From Nitrososphaerales archaeon (GTDB lineage Archaea > Thermoproteota > Nitrososphaeria > Nitrososphaerales > CADDZS01), in the NCBI GenBank assembly GCA_030037995.1, contig JASHPQ010000103.1:1-34362 (forward strand): 34,362 bases of DNA. Direction: 5' to 3'. The position numbers and the translations under genes were made by a program. The notes beneath the pieces are model-generated. The model ran no database searches and was not told the DNA's origin. It saw only the letters and a list, made by a program, of their open reading frames with translations. Below are positions 22,633-30,947 of this stretch, in pieces (within the stretch, counting starts at the first letter, position 1; each line of letters opens with the position of its first letter).

Positions 22633-22662
22633 ATGCTTTAGCGACAAGAACGACTAAAGCAT
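22633..22662. repeat. Inverted repeat ATGCTTTAG / CTAAAGCAT
   Basis: A perfect 9-base inverted repeat (22633-22641 and 22654-22662) with a 12-base loop lies 28 bases after carbamate kinase and about 140 bases before the ECF S component. It may be a transcript-end hairpin of arcC or a regulator site for the transporter. Two weaker stems follow (CGCTA 22677-22681 with TAGCG 22705-22709; GGAC 22718-22721 with GTCC 22733-22736). No T-run follows. Confidence 0.5.
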
Positions 22663-22753
22663 GAGAGAGTCTGCCGCGCTATCGTCCAAATGGTAAGACA
22701 AAGTTAGCGGGAACGAAGGACCCTGTTATCAAGTCCGAGAAACGTATACCCAG

Positions 22754-22792
22754 TTAAATATCGCGGCATCCAAATCTATCCGCCAAGGAGGG
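22754..22792 (+). promoter_or_regulatory. TATA box and Shine-Dalgarno of the ECF operon
   Basis: The TATA-like TTAAATAT at 22754-22761 predicts a transcript start near 22784, directly before a strong AAGGAGGG (22785-22792) that lies 11 bases from the ATG at 22804. The GATTCTCA palindrome is absent, so the transporter is not obviously in the same regulon. Confidence 0.55.
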
Positions 22793-22803
22793 AAACTAAA
22801 GAA

Positions 22804-23508
22804 ATGCAACCTGAAAAAAGCATGCCGGAGACAAACAAGCACCAATATCCATGGAGCAACTATACTTTAAGGATTCACAGGGAAAGACCGGTTTCATCGA
22901 CTCAATATACACTCTACATCGTCCAGATAGCAGTCGTGATAGTTCTATCGTATCTCAGCGTTGTATTGCTAGGCCCATTAAGTTACTCAGGAATTTCTCT
23001 CTTCTACTTCGTCTATCCATTCATCATAGTCTTCACCTTGTGGTGGGGACTTTGGGGAATGTTAGGCGGATACATAGGATGCGTAATCGGCGCAGGATTG
23101 ATGGTTGGCCTCGGGGTCGTACCTTCTGTCCTGTATGCCGTAGCTGATTTGGTGCCTTTCATATTCATGTTCGCCATCTACAGGGGCGTTCTGGCAAAGA
23201 GAGGCATTGACCCACTGATGAGAGATCTGACTGAGAAGGACATAAGGGGAACCAAAGCAAAAAGAGCACTCGCTTGGTTAGCATTCATCGGAATAAACGC
23301 AGTAGTTCTGAACGCGATCAGCGCTGAGCTAGGCGTCGGAATCGAATACGTCTTAGGACTGATACCTTCTGGAGCTTACTGGCTCTGGTGGTGGGGCTGG
23401 TTCGCAGGCGACGCGGTAGCTATGATCATAATCACTCCAATACTAATCAAAGGCTTAACGAGCCTTGTTGAAAGACAGGGACTGGTAAACGAAGGTTGGC
23501 TGACTTAG
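22804..23508 (+). CDS. ECF transporter S component-like membrane protein
   Basis: A 234-residue membrane protein with a short soluble N-terminus and about six hydrophobic segments (beginning YTLYIVQIAVVIVLSYLSVV and FYFVYPFIIVFTLWWGLWG, ending GDAVAMIIITPILI). The arrangement and the genes that follow (ECF T component and double ATPase) make it the substrate-binding S component. The substrate is unknown; a purine, pyrimidine or ureide is inferred only from neighbours. The C-terminal region SGAYWLWWWGWFAGDAVAM is unusually tryptophan-rich and may line the binding pocket. ATG 22804 is supported by the ribosome site upstream; ATG 22822 is also possible. First gene of the operon, with a 40-base gap to the next gene. 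Confidence 0.72.
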   Translation: MQPEKSMPETNKHQYPWSNYTLRIHRERPVSSTQYTLYIVQIAVVIVLSYLSVVLLGPLSYSGISLFYFVYPFIIVFTLWWGLWGMLGGYIGCVIGAGLMVGLGVVPSVLYAVADLVPFIFMFAIYRGVLAKRGIDPLMRDLTEKDIRGTKAKRALAWLAFIGINAVVLNAISAELGVGIEYVLGLIPSGAYWLWWWGWFAGDAVAMIIITPILIKGLTSLVERQGLVNEGWLT

Positions 23509-23548
23509 CTGGCATAAACACAAGAATGAAATGAGCGAACAGTGAACC

Positions 23549-24607
23549 ATGGCAAAAGAAGACGTCGAAGCACGTACTAAGAAACAGTACGTGCGAACTT
23601 TTATTTTTTCAATGAAGGTCGGCACGCCGGTTGAAAAACTGCATGCCATCACGAAAGTGTTCATGATAGTTGTGATGTCGATTGTTGCCCTCTACATGTT
23701 TGACATACCAGTGACAAAAGGAGGGCCTGATATCGTAGGATTATTGCTGTTGTTGACTATGGTATTCGTATTGCTGGGTTTGGCTGGGACCACCAAATAT
23801 CTCGTCAGCTCATATCTCGCGCTTGCACTACCGGTTTTGTTTGGGCAATTCTTTTGGTGGCTATTCTTCAACCGGACTCTACCTGGTGCCCAAGCTCCTT
23901 TCTATCTTTGGCCCGGATATTTTCCTATCGGGGTATCCACAATCATATTCATAGTGACCTTCGTAGGGCTGTATTATCGGATGCGGGGAATCTTATGGCC
24001 TTTGTTGGCTGCAGTACTCCTGTGGTTCTTTTCGATTACTCCAGCCGTCCTAGATAGGAGCCCGTACACTTGGGCTACACTCTCAATCGGAACGGCGTAC
24101 GCTTTCACTCTGCCTTCAGCAGCTGTTACCGTGGCATTTGCAAAGGCTTTGGGTTATGGCGTTCTGATCTACACATCATTTCTGTTTCTATTGACCACAA
24201 GAGATACCGAAATAGCGGGCGCGTTGACTCAATTGAAAGCCCCCTACAAAGCCTCCTTCTTCACGGCGCTAATGTTCAGGAATCTGAACATAATACTGCT
24301 TGACTATGAAAACATAAAGATAGCCCAGAAGGCTAGGGCCGCCACGGTTTTCAGGAGGAATGTGTTCAGCCGGATAATGGACCTAGCGCGTATTTCAATA
24401 CCATTGGTGGCATCGATGATCAAAAGATCCACAGAAATGGGGATTGCCCTTTACGCGAGAGGTTTTGAGAATGTGAAGAAAGTCTCGTATTACAAGGAAA
24501 CTAAAAGCCTTTCATACATGGATGTCCTGATTATTGTAATTTTGCTAGGATTTTTGATTTACACAGTGATATTGGGGCACACCTTAACAGCCTTGATACT
24601 GAGGTGA
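23549..24607 (+). CDS. ecfT: ECF transporter T component (EcfT)
   Basis: Transmembrane coupling subunit (352 residues) linking the S component to the ATPase. It has several hydrophobic helices between residues 35 and 220, then a cytoplasmic region with the two Ala-Arg coupling elements: KIAQKARAATVFRRN and MGIALYARGFENVKKVSY. A final membrane helix follows (VLIIVILLGFLIYTVILG). The 'ARGF' element is the EcfT hallmark that contacts the ATPase groove. It is longer than many bacterial EcfT proteins (about 260 residues), mainly in the membrane part. Its stop overlaps the GTG start of the ATPase gene by four bases, consistent with coupled synthesis of the complex. Confidence 0.85.
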   Translation: MAKEDVEARTKKQYVRTFIFSMKVGTPVEKLHAITKVFMIVVMSIVALYMFDIPVTKGGPDIVGLLLLLTMVFVLLGLAGTTKYLVSSYLALALPVLFGQFFWWLFFNRTLPGAQAPFYLWPGYFPIGVSTIIFIVTFVGLYYRMRGILWPLLAAVLLWFFSITPAVLDRSPYTWATLSIGTAYAFTLPSAAVTVAFAKALGYGVLIYTSFLFLLTTRDTEIAGALTQLKAPYKASFFTALMFRNLNIILLDYENIKIAQKARAATVFRRNVFSRIMDLARISIPLVASMIKRSTEMGIALYARGFENVKKVSYYKETKSLSYMDVLIIVILLGFLIYTVILGHTLTALILR

Positions 24608-26430
24608 AGGAGACGCCAATAATTGAAGTAAAAGACTTTTGGTGGAGATATCCCTCGTACTTAGGCCAAGATTACCCTTTCTCACTTAGGGCGCTGAATT
24701 TCGAAATAAACAAGGAAGAGTTTTTCGGAATAATAGGGCCGAGTGGAGCCGGTAAAACATCGCTGTGTTATGCATTAACTGGAATAATCCCCCATGTCTT
24801 TAGACCCCCAACTGGGAAGGAGGCTGAGAACGTAAAAGGAGAAATAAGGGCATTTGGGCAAACACTCACCAAGGTAGAAAGTGTAAAGGAAGAAGGGACC
24901 GGCTTAACTAAAGACAAGATAGTAGGGATGGCCCAAACTGCCCCGAGAATGGGTCTATTGCTGCAGGATCCGGAAAATCAGTTCCTGAGGATGGATTTAT
25001 TGCACGAGATAGCTTTCGGAATGGAGCTGCTCGGGTTACCTTCAGATGAAATAGAGAGGAGGGCAAAGGAAGCGCTTGAGATAGTGGGCTTGAGCGCCCT
25101 TTGGCCTGTGGCTGGCCTTGTGCATCCGAGTGAATTGTCCGGTGGCCAAAAACAGAGAGCCGCCATTGCGTCTTTTTTGGCGTTGAGACCCGAAGTACTT
25201 GTGCTAGATGAACCCACATCCGATCTTGATCCCGAGGGTAAGCTCAGCATAATAAAGTCAATAGACACTATAAGAAAAGAGCACAAACTCACCATCGTGT
25301 TGGTGGAGCATAACCCCGAAGTGATTCAGAAATATGCCGACAGCGTCTTGGCGATAGATAAGGGTGGGATTGTCGCCTATGGGACCATGGAGGAAGTTTA
25401 CTCGGACATGAAACTCTTTGAAGACCACGGACTGTACTCATCTGACATAGCTCGAATAGGCTATAACGCGAATTTGCGATACAACAACAGAGTACCGTTT
25501 ACAATTGATGAAATGATGAGCTCCCTTGGAGACAGACGGTTGAACAGCTTTACCCTGGAGGAGGAGGAAGTCAACCCGAATGAACGGGAAATAATAGATG
25601 TTAAGAGTCTCAATTTCTGGTACGACGATGGCACTTACGCACTGAGAGATGTCAATTTCACAATCAGACAGGGAGAGTTCGTAGGTCTCATAGGTCAAAA
25701 CGGAGCGGGAAAGACTACGGTCTCAAGGATAATTGCTGGCTTGTACAAGAAATACAAGGGGTCAGTTAAAGTCCTGGGGAAGGATCTTCGGGATAAGAAG
25801 GTGGTAGAGAATATCCCGAAATATGTTGGCTATGTGTTCCAAAATCCAGATCATCAGCTTTTCATGAGACACGTTTACGATGAAGTCGCTTATGGTCTCA
25901 AGAACCTGAGAGTTCCGCAATCGGAAATAGACAGCAGAACAAAGGAAGCCCTCGAAGCTGTAGGCTTGAGTGGCAAGATAAATGAAGACCCGATGTTCTT
26001 GGGGAAAGGAGAGAAGAGGCGCTTAACTGTTGCATCAATACTGGCCATGAAACCAAGTGTAATGATAGTGGATGAGCCCACAACCGGCCAAGACTACAGG
26101 ATGTCTGAAGACATAATGCAGCTACTTGGAAAATTGAACAGTCAGGGGACTACGATAGTTGCGATAACTCACGACATGACTCTGGTTTCTGAACATACGA
26201 AAAGAGTAATAGTCATGTACCATGGCGGTGTCATATATGATGGATCCACACGCGTTTTCTTTTCAAACGAAGACTTACTCGAGAAGGCCGCGATTATACC
26301 ACCATTGGCTGTAAGGCTGAGTCATGCCTACGTCAAAAAGCATCCGGGATCGCCTTACTTAATTAATGCGAAGGAGTGGGTGCAAGCTATCTCCGGTAGG
26401 ATTAGTAAGGAGCCTTTGCTCGTTACGTGA
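24604..26430 (+). CDS. ecfA: Fused ECF transporter ATPase (EcfA1-EcfA2)
   Basis: A 608-residue protein holding both ATP-binding cassettes of an ECF transporter. Domain 1 has Walker A GPSGAGKTS (residues 45-53), Q-loop LLQDPENQFL, signature LSGGQKQR (178-185), Walker B VLVLDEPTSDLDP and switch His236. Domain 2 has Walker A GQNGAGKTT (364-372), Q-loop VFQNPDHQLF, signature LGKGEKRR (466-473), Walker B VMIVDEPTTGQD and an AITHD switch. The second signature is non-canonical, as is common in fused ECF ATPases. Domain 1 has a longer stretch than usual between Walker A and the Q-loop. GTG 24604 overlaps the ecfT stop. The complex would import a micronutrient or nucleobase-type substrate; which one is not visible. 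Confidence 0.92.
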   Translation: MKETPIIEVKDFWWRYPSYLGQDYPFSLRALNFEINKEEFFGIIGPSGAGKTSLCYALTGIIPHVFRPPTGKEAENVKGEIRAFGQTLTKVESVKEEGTGLTKDKIVGMAQTAPRMGLLLQDPENQFLRMDLLHEIAFGMELLGLPSDEIERRAKEALEIVGLSALWPVAGLVHPSELSGGQKQRAAIASFLALRPEVLVLDEPTSDLDPEGKLSIIKSIDTIRKEHKLTIVLVEHNPEVIQKYADSVLAIDKGGIVAYGTMEEVYSDMKLFEDHGLYSSDIARIGYNANLRYNNRVPFTIDEMMSSLGDRRLNSFTLEEEEVNPNEREIIDVKSLNFWYDDGTYALRDVNFTIRQGEFVGLIGQNGAGKTTVSRIIAGLYKKYKGSVKVLGKDLRDKKVVENIPKYVGYVFQNPDHQLFMRHVYDEVAYGLKNLRVPQSEIDSRTKEALEAVGLSGKINEDPMFLGKGEKRRLTVASILAMKPSVMIVDEPTTGQDYRMSEDIMQLLGKLNSQGTTIVAITHDMTLVSEHTKRVIVMYHGGVIYDGSTRVFFSNEDLLEKAAIIPPLAVRLSHAYVKKHPGSPYLINAKEWVQAISGRISKEPLLVT

Positions 26431-26433
26431 TGT

Positions 26434-26453
26434 GGATGACGGTGGAGTCGTCC
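26434..26453. terminator. Stem-loop just after the ECF ATPase gene
   Basis: GGATGAC (26434-26440) pairs with GTCGTCC (26447-26453), seven pairs including one G-U, around a six-base loop, four bases after the ecfA stop. It could end or stabilise the ECF message, although no T-run follows. The rest of the gap to 26728 shows no gene; a TATA-like AAATATTA near 26689-26696 precedes the hydantoinase. Confidence 0.4.
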
Positions 26454-26728
26454 ATTAGCCAAGCTCGTTTGAACACGATACGAGAAGTACGGAAGGGGAA
26501 AAAGACTACCGAGAATCTTCGTGAGCGATCCGGTTAGCATAAATTGTTTCCGAAATTAACATGAAAAGTCAACTAAATTCCTTGATTCATTTACTACACT
26601 AGAATTTCTGAAATCATCGACTCACAATTAAGCAAATGCGAAGGAAGCACCTAGCTGGCAGGGAATTTCTCTTCACAGGGTGTTAAAGAAATATTATTCT
26701 GTCCGCTGAAATGTTTCTTGCCACAATT

Positions 26729-28153
26729 ATGCTCGATCTCGTAATTAGGGATGGAAAGGTAGTTCTTGCAGACGGAACCTTCAATTTCGACATTGGCATT
26801 GAAGATGGACTTATTACACAGCTTGCTCAAACGATAGATGAACAAGCGGATAGAACAATCGACGCAGCTGGTAAAATAATTATTCCAGGCGTTATAGACG
26901 GTCACACCCACTTTGACATGCCATACGTGACCGCTGCAGGAAATTTCCATACCTCAGACGATTTCGCTTCAGGTACAACCGCCGCAGCCTGTGGCGGTTG
27001 TACCACAATTTTGGATTTTGTTACGCCGGAGCCTAAACAATCACTAGTTGAGGCGTTCAATGAACGAAAAGATCTTGCGAACGGCAAAGCCGTAATCGAC
27101 TATGGATTTCATGTCATAGTGAACAGTGCTTCAGAGGAGTCACAGGAACAGATGGATGTACTAGTGAAAGAGTACGGCGTCACTAGCTTCAAAGTCTTCA
27201 CTGCTTACAAAAAACGTGGGCTAATGCTAAACGACGGCGAGCTGTTTGAAATTCTGACCAAAGCTGCTTCTCTCCGCACACTTATTCTTGCTCATTGTGA
27301 AAATGAAGACATGATCAATGTTAACACATCCAACCTCCTCTCTCAGCAAAAAACGGAGCCTCAATACCATATCTTAAGCAGACCAGATTTTGTTGAAGCC
27401 GAAGCCGTTCAAAAGATTGGATTCCTGTCCAAACTGACAGGTGCCTGTGTGCTTGTCGTACACATCTCTTCAGGTGTCGGACTGCAGATGGTTGTAGATG
27501 CAAACGCAACGGGTGCAAAGCTTTATGCCGAAACCTGTCCGCACTATCTTACCTTCACAAATGAAGTCTACCAAAGGAAGGACGCAGCAAAGTTCATCAT
27601 GTCTCCTCCCCTGAAGAGCAAGGCAGATCTCGAGCGACTCTGGAGAGGTATAGCAGTTGGCGAGATCTCAACCGTGGGGAGCGATCACGCGTGTTTCAGT
27701 CTCGAACAAAAGACGAGGTCGAAGGTATTCACCGATATCCCAGGGGGGGTTCAAGGAACGGAAAATATCTTGCCCATATTGCTAAACGGAGTGTCGCAAG
27801 GACGAATAACCATGGAGCAGCTTGTAAGAGTAACTTCTTTCAATCCTGCGAAGCTCTATGATCTTTATCCGAAGAAGGGAATAATTTCACCCAACGCGGA
27901 TGCAGACTTGGTCATTATAGATCTCAAAAAGACAATGAAGCTCGAGAAGATGAACCTACACAGCGATCTAGACTACTCTATATATGAGGATGTCAGTGTG
28001 GAAGGATATCCCGTGGCAACCATTGCACACGGCGCGCTTGTTTTTGAAGACGGAAAATTCATTGGAACACACGCGAGTGGTGATTATATCTTTCGAAGAA
28101 TTGTGGAGTCAAATTTCTGCCCTTCGCAAGCTACTATTAAGGAGTCGTCATAA
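26729..28153 (+). CDS. hyuA: Hydantoinase / dihydropyrimidinase
   Basis: Cyclic amidohydrolase that opens five- or six-membered ureide rings (hydantoins, dihydropyrimidines and probably a purine-derived ring). Using ATG 26729, the metal ligands are His59 and His61 in GVIDGHTHFDMP. Lys155 in TSFKVFTAYKKRG is the expected carboxylated bridging lysine. Later come LILAHCEN, VVHISS, AETCPHYLTF and the catalytic aspartate in VGSDHACFS. About 474 residues, normal for the family. An in-frame ATG at 26711 adds MFLATI, but the later start fits the family N-terminus and the TATA box near 26692. HyuA accompanies YgeW, carbamate kinase and SsnA in the E. coli region. No GATTCTCA palindrome precedes it, so control may differ. 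Confidence 0.92.
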   Translation: MLDLVIRDGKVVLADGTFNFDIGIEDGLITQLAQTIDEQADRTIDAAGKIIIPGVIDGHTHFDMPYVTAAGNFHTSDDFASGTTAAACGGCTTILDFVTPEPKQSLVEAFNERKDLANGKAVIDYGFHVIVNSASEESQEQMDVLVKEYGVTSFKVFTAYKKRGLMLNDGELFEILTKAASLRTLILAHCENEDMINVNTSNLLSQQKTEPQYHILSRPDFVEAEAVQKIGFLSKLTGACVLVVHISSGVGLQMVVDANATGAKLYAETCPHYLTFTNEVYQRKDAAKFIMSPPLKSKADLERLWRGIAVGEISTVGSDHACFSLEQKTRSKVFTDIPGGVQGTENILPILLNGVSQGRITMEQLVRVTSFNPAKLYDLYPKKGIISPNADADLVIIDLKKTMKLEKMNLHSDLDYSIYEDVSVEGYPVATIAHGALVFEDGKFIGTHASGDYIFRRIVESNFCPSQATIKESS

Positions 28154-28606
28154 GATGTGTCTCTAACAGTATCACAAAGCCGAAGCGTGTACCTGTTTTC
28201 GCCAGGTTTTGACTAGATAATTTTTGTTGTAGAGGAAGCAAAATTGATGCGGTTAGAGAATGTAAGATCGGCAGGTATCGAAATAACCCGTCAATCGTGA
28301 ATTTTTCATTAAACACTTCTTACGCAAATAAATCAGGAAATAGTCTCACCATATTTTGCACTTCACAAAATAAACCATTTACGTGTGTCACTGACGAAGC
28401 CTATTGGGCTACGAACGTCCAGGTGCTTGCCTTTTTGTCAGACTTCATGTCGCTTCTGTTGAAAAGCTAGCCTATCCACTAATTAATTTGATCTGATAAT
28501 CCTCGTTGACTCTTGCTTCAACTTGTCATTTACCGGTGTAACGATGAAAATTTGATTCTTCAGGCGAAGATTTTTTAGATCTTCCACAGATTGAAGCAAT
28601 TCAACC
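28154..28606. other. Gene-free stretch between hyuA and the formamidase
   Basis: No supported gene is seen here. The last 55 bases hold a cluster of related short repeats: GATTCTTC (28554-28561), GAAGAT (28566-28571) and ATCTTC (28579-28584), with a T-run at 28571-28576. These could be promoter or operator elements of the downstream gene, or a hairpin. A single TGATAATC (28494-28501) resembles one half of the purine palindrome, but its partner half is missing. Confidence 0.35.
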
Positions 28607-29530
28607 ATGATAGAAATCGATGGCACCCTTCGACAAAATATCCACTACAAATGGTCGAAAAGTAACAAGCCGATCGCTAGATTAAAACAGGGCGAGAGCG
28701 TGAGGATGGAGATCCCGGATTGCTTTGTAAATCAGCTGACAGAGAACTCCACCCTTGAAGATCTGAAGAAGATAGATCCTGATTCCATCGATGGCGCGAG
28801 CGGTCCGATCTGGGTAGAAGGCGCTGAAGTAGGCGATACGCTGGAGGTGGACATTCAGGAGGTAAAATCGGGAGCATGGGGATTTTCGATGACGGAGAAG
28901 CTCTATGGCTTGCTGAAAGATCGGTTCCCCGACAATTTGACGATCTGGGATATCCACGATGGCTTTGCCGTACCCAGATCCGCGTTCCTCAAGGGAATCA
29001 AGTTGCCAACGAACACGTTCCTAGGAGTGATGGGTGTCGCGCCAGCAGAGGGCGAATTTGGAATGATGCCGCCGCAGTATTTCGGTGGGAACATGGATAA
29101 CAAGTATCTGACCGCGGGATCAAAGCTCTATCTTCCCGTCCTAAATGAGGGAGCCCTTTTCTCTGCCGCAGATCCGCATGCTGCGCAGGGAGACGGCGAA
29201 ACGGGAGGTACGGGAATCGAGACAAGCGCGACCGTGACGCTGCAGTTTCGAGTTATCAAGGGCGTCAGCATTCGATATCCTCGAGCGCTTGTAAACTTGA
29301 ATTCTAAGAAATGTTTGCTGACGATGGGAATGTCCGATGATCTTTACAAAGCTTCGCAGATTGCCATGGATGGTATGATCGACGAGTTAGGGCGCTGGGG
29401 GATCTCGGGGCCAGAGGGCTACACTCTCTGCAGTCTTGCCGCCGACATGCACATTTCCGAGATGGTGGACGAACCAAATTACGTCGTCTCCATGACGATT
29501 CCCATCGACCTGATCGAGAGACGAAGTTGA
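28607..29530 (+). CDS. Acetamidase/formamidase family protein
   Basis: FmdA/AmdA-family amidase (307 residues, the short archaeal/bacterial type), hydrolysing a small amide such as formamide or acetamide to the acid and ammonia. Recognisable segments are IDGASGPIWVEGAEVGDTLE (about residues 61-80), FLGVMGVAPAEGEFGMMPPQ, and SAADPHAAQGDGETGGTGIE, which carries the conserved acidic and histidine residues. YTLCSLAADMHISEMVD is near the C-terminus. A formamide-releasing step in purine breakdown would fit, but no palindrome precedes it and the 450-base gap separates it from hyuA. ATG 28607 lies about 30 bases after a T-rich box. An 18-base palindrome follows the gene. Confidence 0.88.
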   Translation: MIEIDGTLRQNIHYKWSKSNKPIARLKQGESVRMEIPDCFVNQLTENSTLEDLKKIDPDSIDGASGPIWVEGAEVGDTLEVDIQEVKSGAWGFSMTEKLYGLLKDRFPDNLTIWDIHDGFAVPRSAFLKGIKLPTNTFLGVMGVAPAEGEFGMMPPQYFGGNMDNKYLTAGSKLYLPVLNEGALFSAADPHAAQGDGETGGTGIETSATVTLQFRVIKGVSIRYPRALVNLNSKKCLLTMGMSDDLYKASQIAMDGMIDELGRWGISGPEGYTLCSLAADMHISEMVDEPNYVVSMTIPIDLIERRS

Positions 29531-29559
29531 GCTCGCATTTCTTTTCTGATTGTGTCATC

Positions 29560-29577
29560 TTCTGAGGGCCCTCAGAA
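29560..29577. repeat. Perfect 18-base palindrome TTCTGAGGGCCCTCAGAA
   Basis: The sequence is its own reverse complement with no spacer, 29 bases after the formamidase stop and 25 bases before the aminotransferase start. As RNA it folds to seven pairs with a GGCC loop; as DNA it would suit a dimeric regulator. No T-run follows. It is unlike the GATTCTCA element upstream in the window. Confidence 0.6.
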
Positions 29578-29602
29578 ATAGAACAGCTGCAGTGGACAAA
29601 TC

Positions 29603-30940
29603 TTGACTGATAACTCGGATGAGATCCTTCGCAGACTGGGAGAAAGAATTGCGACCAGCAACAGAATTCTCTACTATCCCCTGCTGGTGAAGAGCGCCCA
29701 CGGGTGCGTCATCACTGATGTCAGCGGCAAAGAGTACCTGGATTTCAACGCGAGCTGGACCGTGGCAGGTCTGGGCTACTCCAATCCCGCCGTAATAGAC
29801 GCGATCAAGTCTGAGATAGAGTCGAGCGCGGGGCTGGCTACCTGCTCCTTTCCCAACGAGACTGTTTTGAAATTTGCCGACGAACTGGCTTCCATCACCC
29901 CGGGAGATTTTGCGAAAAAAGTCTGGTTTGGGCATTCCGGGGGTGATGCGTGCGCGGCCGCGTACAAATTGCTCCCACTTTCCACGAAGAGGCCCAGAGT
30001 ACTGTCTTTTTACGGCGGTATGCACGGCACGGATCTTGCGGGGATCGCGATGGCCGGACATCCCTCGACAGTACGGTTCGGCGTCCCCAGTCTGGTCACC
30101 AAGGTACCCTACGCCTACTGCTACCGCTGTCCCTTTGGCCTGGAGTACCCGAGCTGCGGCGTGTACTGCGCCAGCGAATTCATCGAAGACCAGGTCTTCA
30201 AGTACGTGAGCGTGCCGGACGAGACCGCCTTCATGATGGTCGAGGCGATGCAAAGCGACGCGGGCGATATTGTCCCGCCCAAAGAGTATCTGAGAAAACT
30301 AAAGCAGACCTGCGACAAGTTGGGAATTCTCTTCGTCGCAGACGAAGTAAAGGTGGCGCCGAGCAGGACCGGTAAGCTCTTCGGGGTGGAAAACTACGGA
30401 GTGGTCCCAGACGCGGTGGCTATGGGGAAATCGATTGCCTCAGGGATGCCAGTGGGGGCACTGGTTGCGGAGGAGGATCTTTTGGACGGCCCCTTCCTCA
30501 CCTCGACGCTCGCGGGCAACTCTATATCCGCAGCTGCGGGACTCGCCACCATTCGCCTGCTGAAGAAAGAAAACCTGCTGCAACACGTGGCGGAAGTGGG
30601 GGAGCAGCTCAAGGCAAGGCTCGAAGAGATGAAGGAGCGTCACCAGCTGATCGGGGATGTGCGTGGCAGGGGGCTATTCGTTGGAGTGGAGTTTGTCAAG
30701 GACAGGAGGACCAAGCTCCCGGCGAAGCAAGAAACTGCAAAGATAGTTTACCGCGCGTGGCAGCTTGGCCTCATCACAGTCTTCGTGGGAGCCGATCAGA
30801 ACGTGCTGGAGCTCACTCCTCCCCTGATCATCACTCAAGCGGAAATGGAAAAGGGATTGGACATCCTGGAGAAGGCGATTTCGGATGTCGAGAATGGCCT
30901 CGTTCCAGATTCGCTAGTGCAGGGCTACACTGGATTTTAA
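29603..30940 (+). CDS. Class III aminotransferase
   Basis: PLP-dependent aminotransferase of the acetylornithine/4-aminobutyrate/beta-alanine group (445 residues). It has YLDFNASWTVAGLGYSNP near the N-terminus, HSGGDACAAAYKL, HGTDLAGIAMAG, the PLP aspartate in LGILFVADEVKVAPSRTGKL, and Lys276 in AVAMGKSIASGMPVGALV. A cysteine cluster, Cys173, Cys176, Cys185 and Cys189 in AYCYRCPFGLEYPSCGVYC, is seen in a subset of these enzymes. The substrate is undetermined; beta-alanine or a related omega-amino acid from pyrimidine or ureide breakdown is possible. It starts at TTG 29603, as no in-frame ATG fits. It is visibly richer in G+C than the purine genes and converges on the next gene with seven bases between stops. 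Confidence 0.88.
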   Translation: MTDNSDEILRRLGERIATSNRILYYPLLVKSAHGCVITDVSGKEYLDFNASWTVAGLGYSNPAVIDAIKSEIESSAGLATCSFPNETVLKFADELASITPGDFAKKVWFGHSGGDACAAAYKLLPLSTKRPRVLSFYGGMHGTDLAGIAMAGHPSTVRFGVPSLVTKVPYAYCYRCPFGLEYPSCGVYCASEFIEDQVFKYVSVPDETAFMMVEAMQSDAGDIVPPKEYLRKLKQTCDKLGILFVADEVKVAPSRTGKLFGVENYGVVPDAVAMGKSIASGMPVGALVAEEDLLDGPFLTSTLAGNSISAAAGLATIRLLKKENLLQHVAEVGEQLKARLEEMKERHQLIGDVRGRGLFVGVEFVKDRRTKLPAKQETAKIVYRAWQLGLITVFVGADQNVLELTPPLIITQAEMEKGLDILEKAISDVENGLVPDSLVQGYTGF

Positions 30941-30947
30941 TCGGTAC

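Noticed and set aside
22633-22803. TPP-type or other known riboswitch before the ECF transporter
   Set aside because: The conserved riboswitch core words are not present, and a good TATA box and ribosome site lie downstream of the stems.
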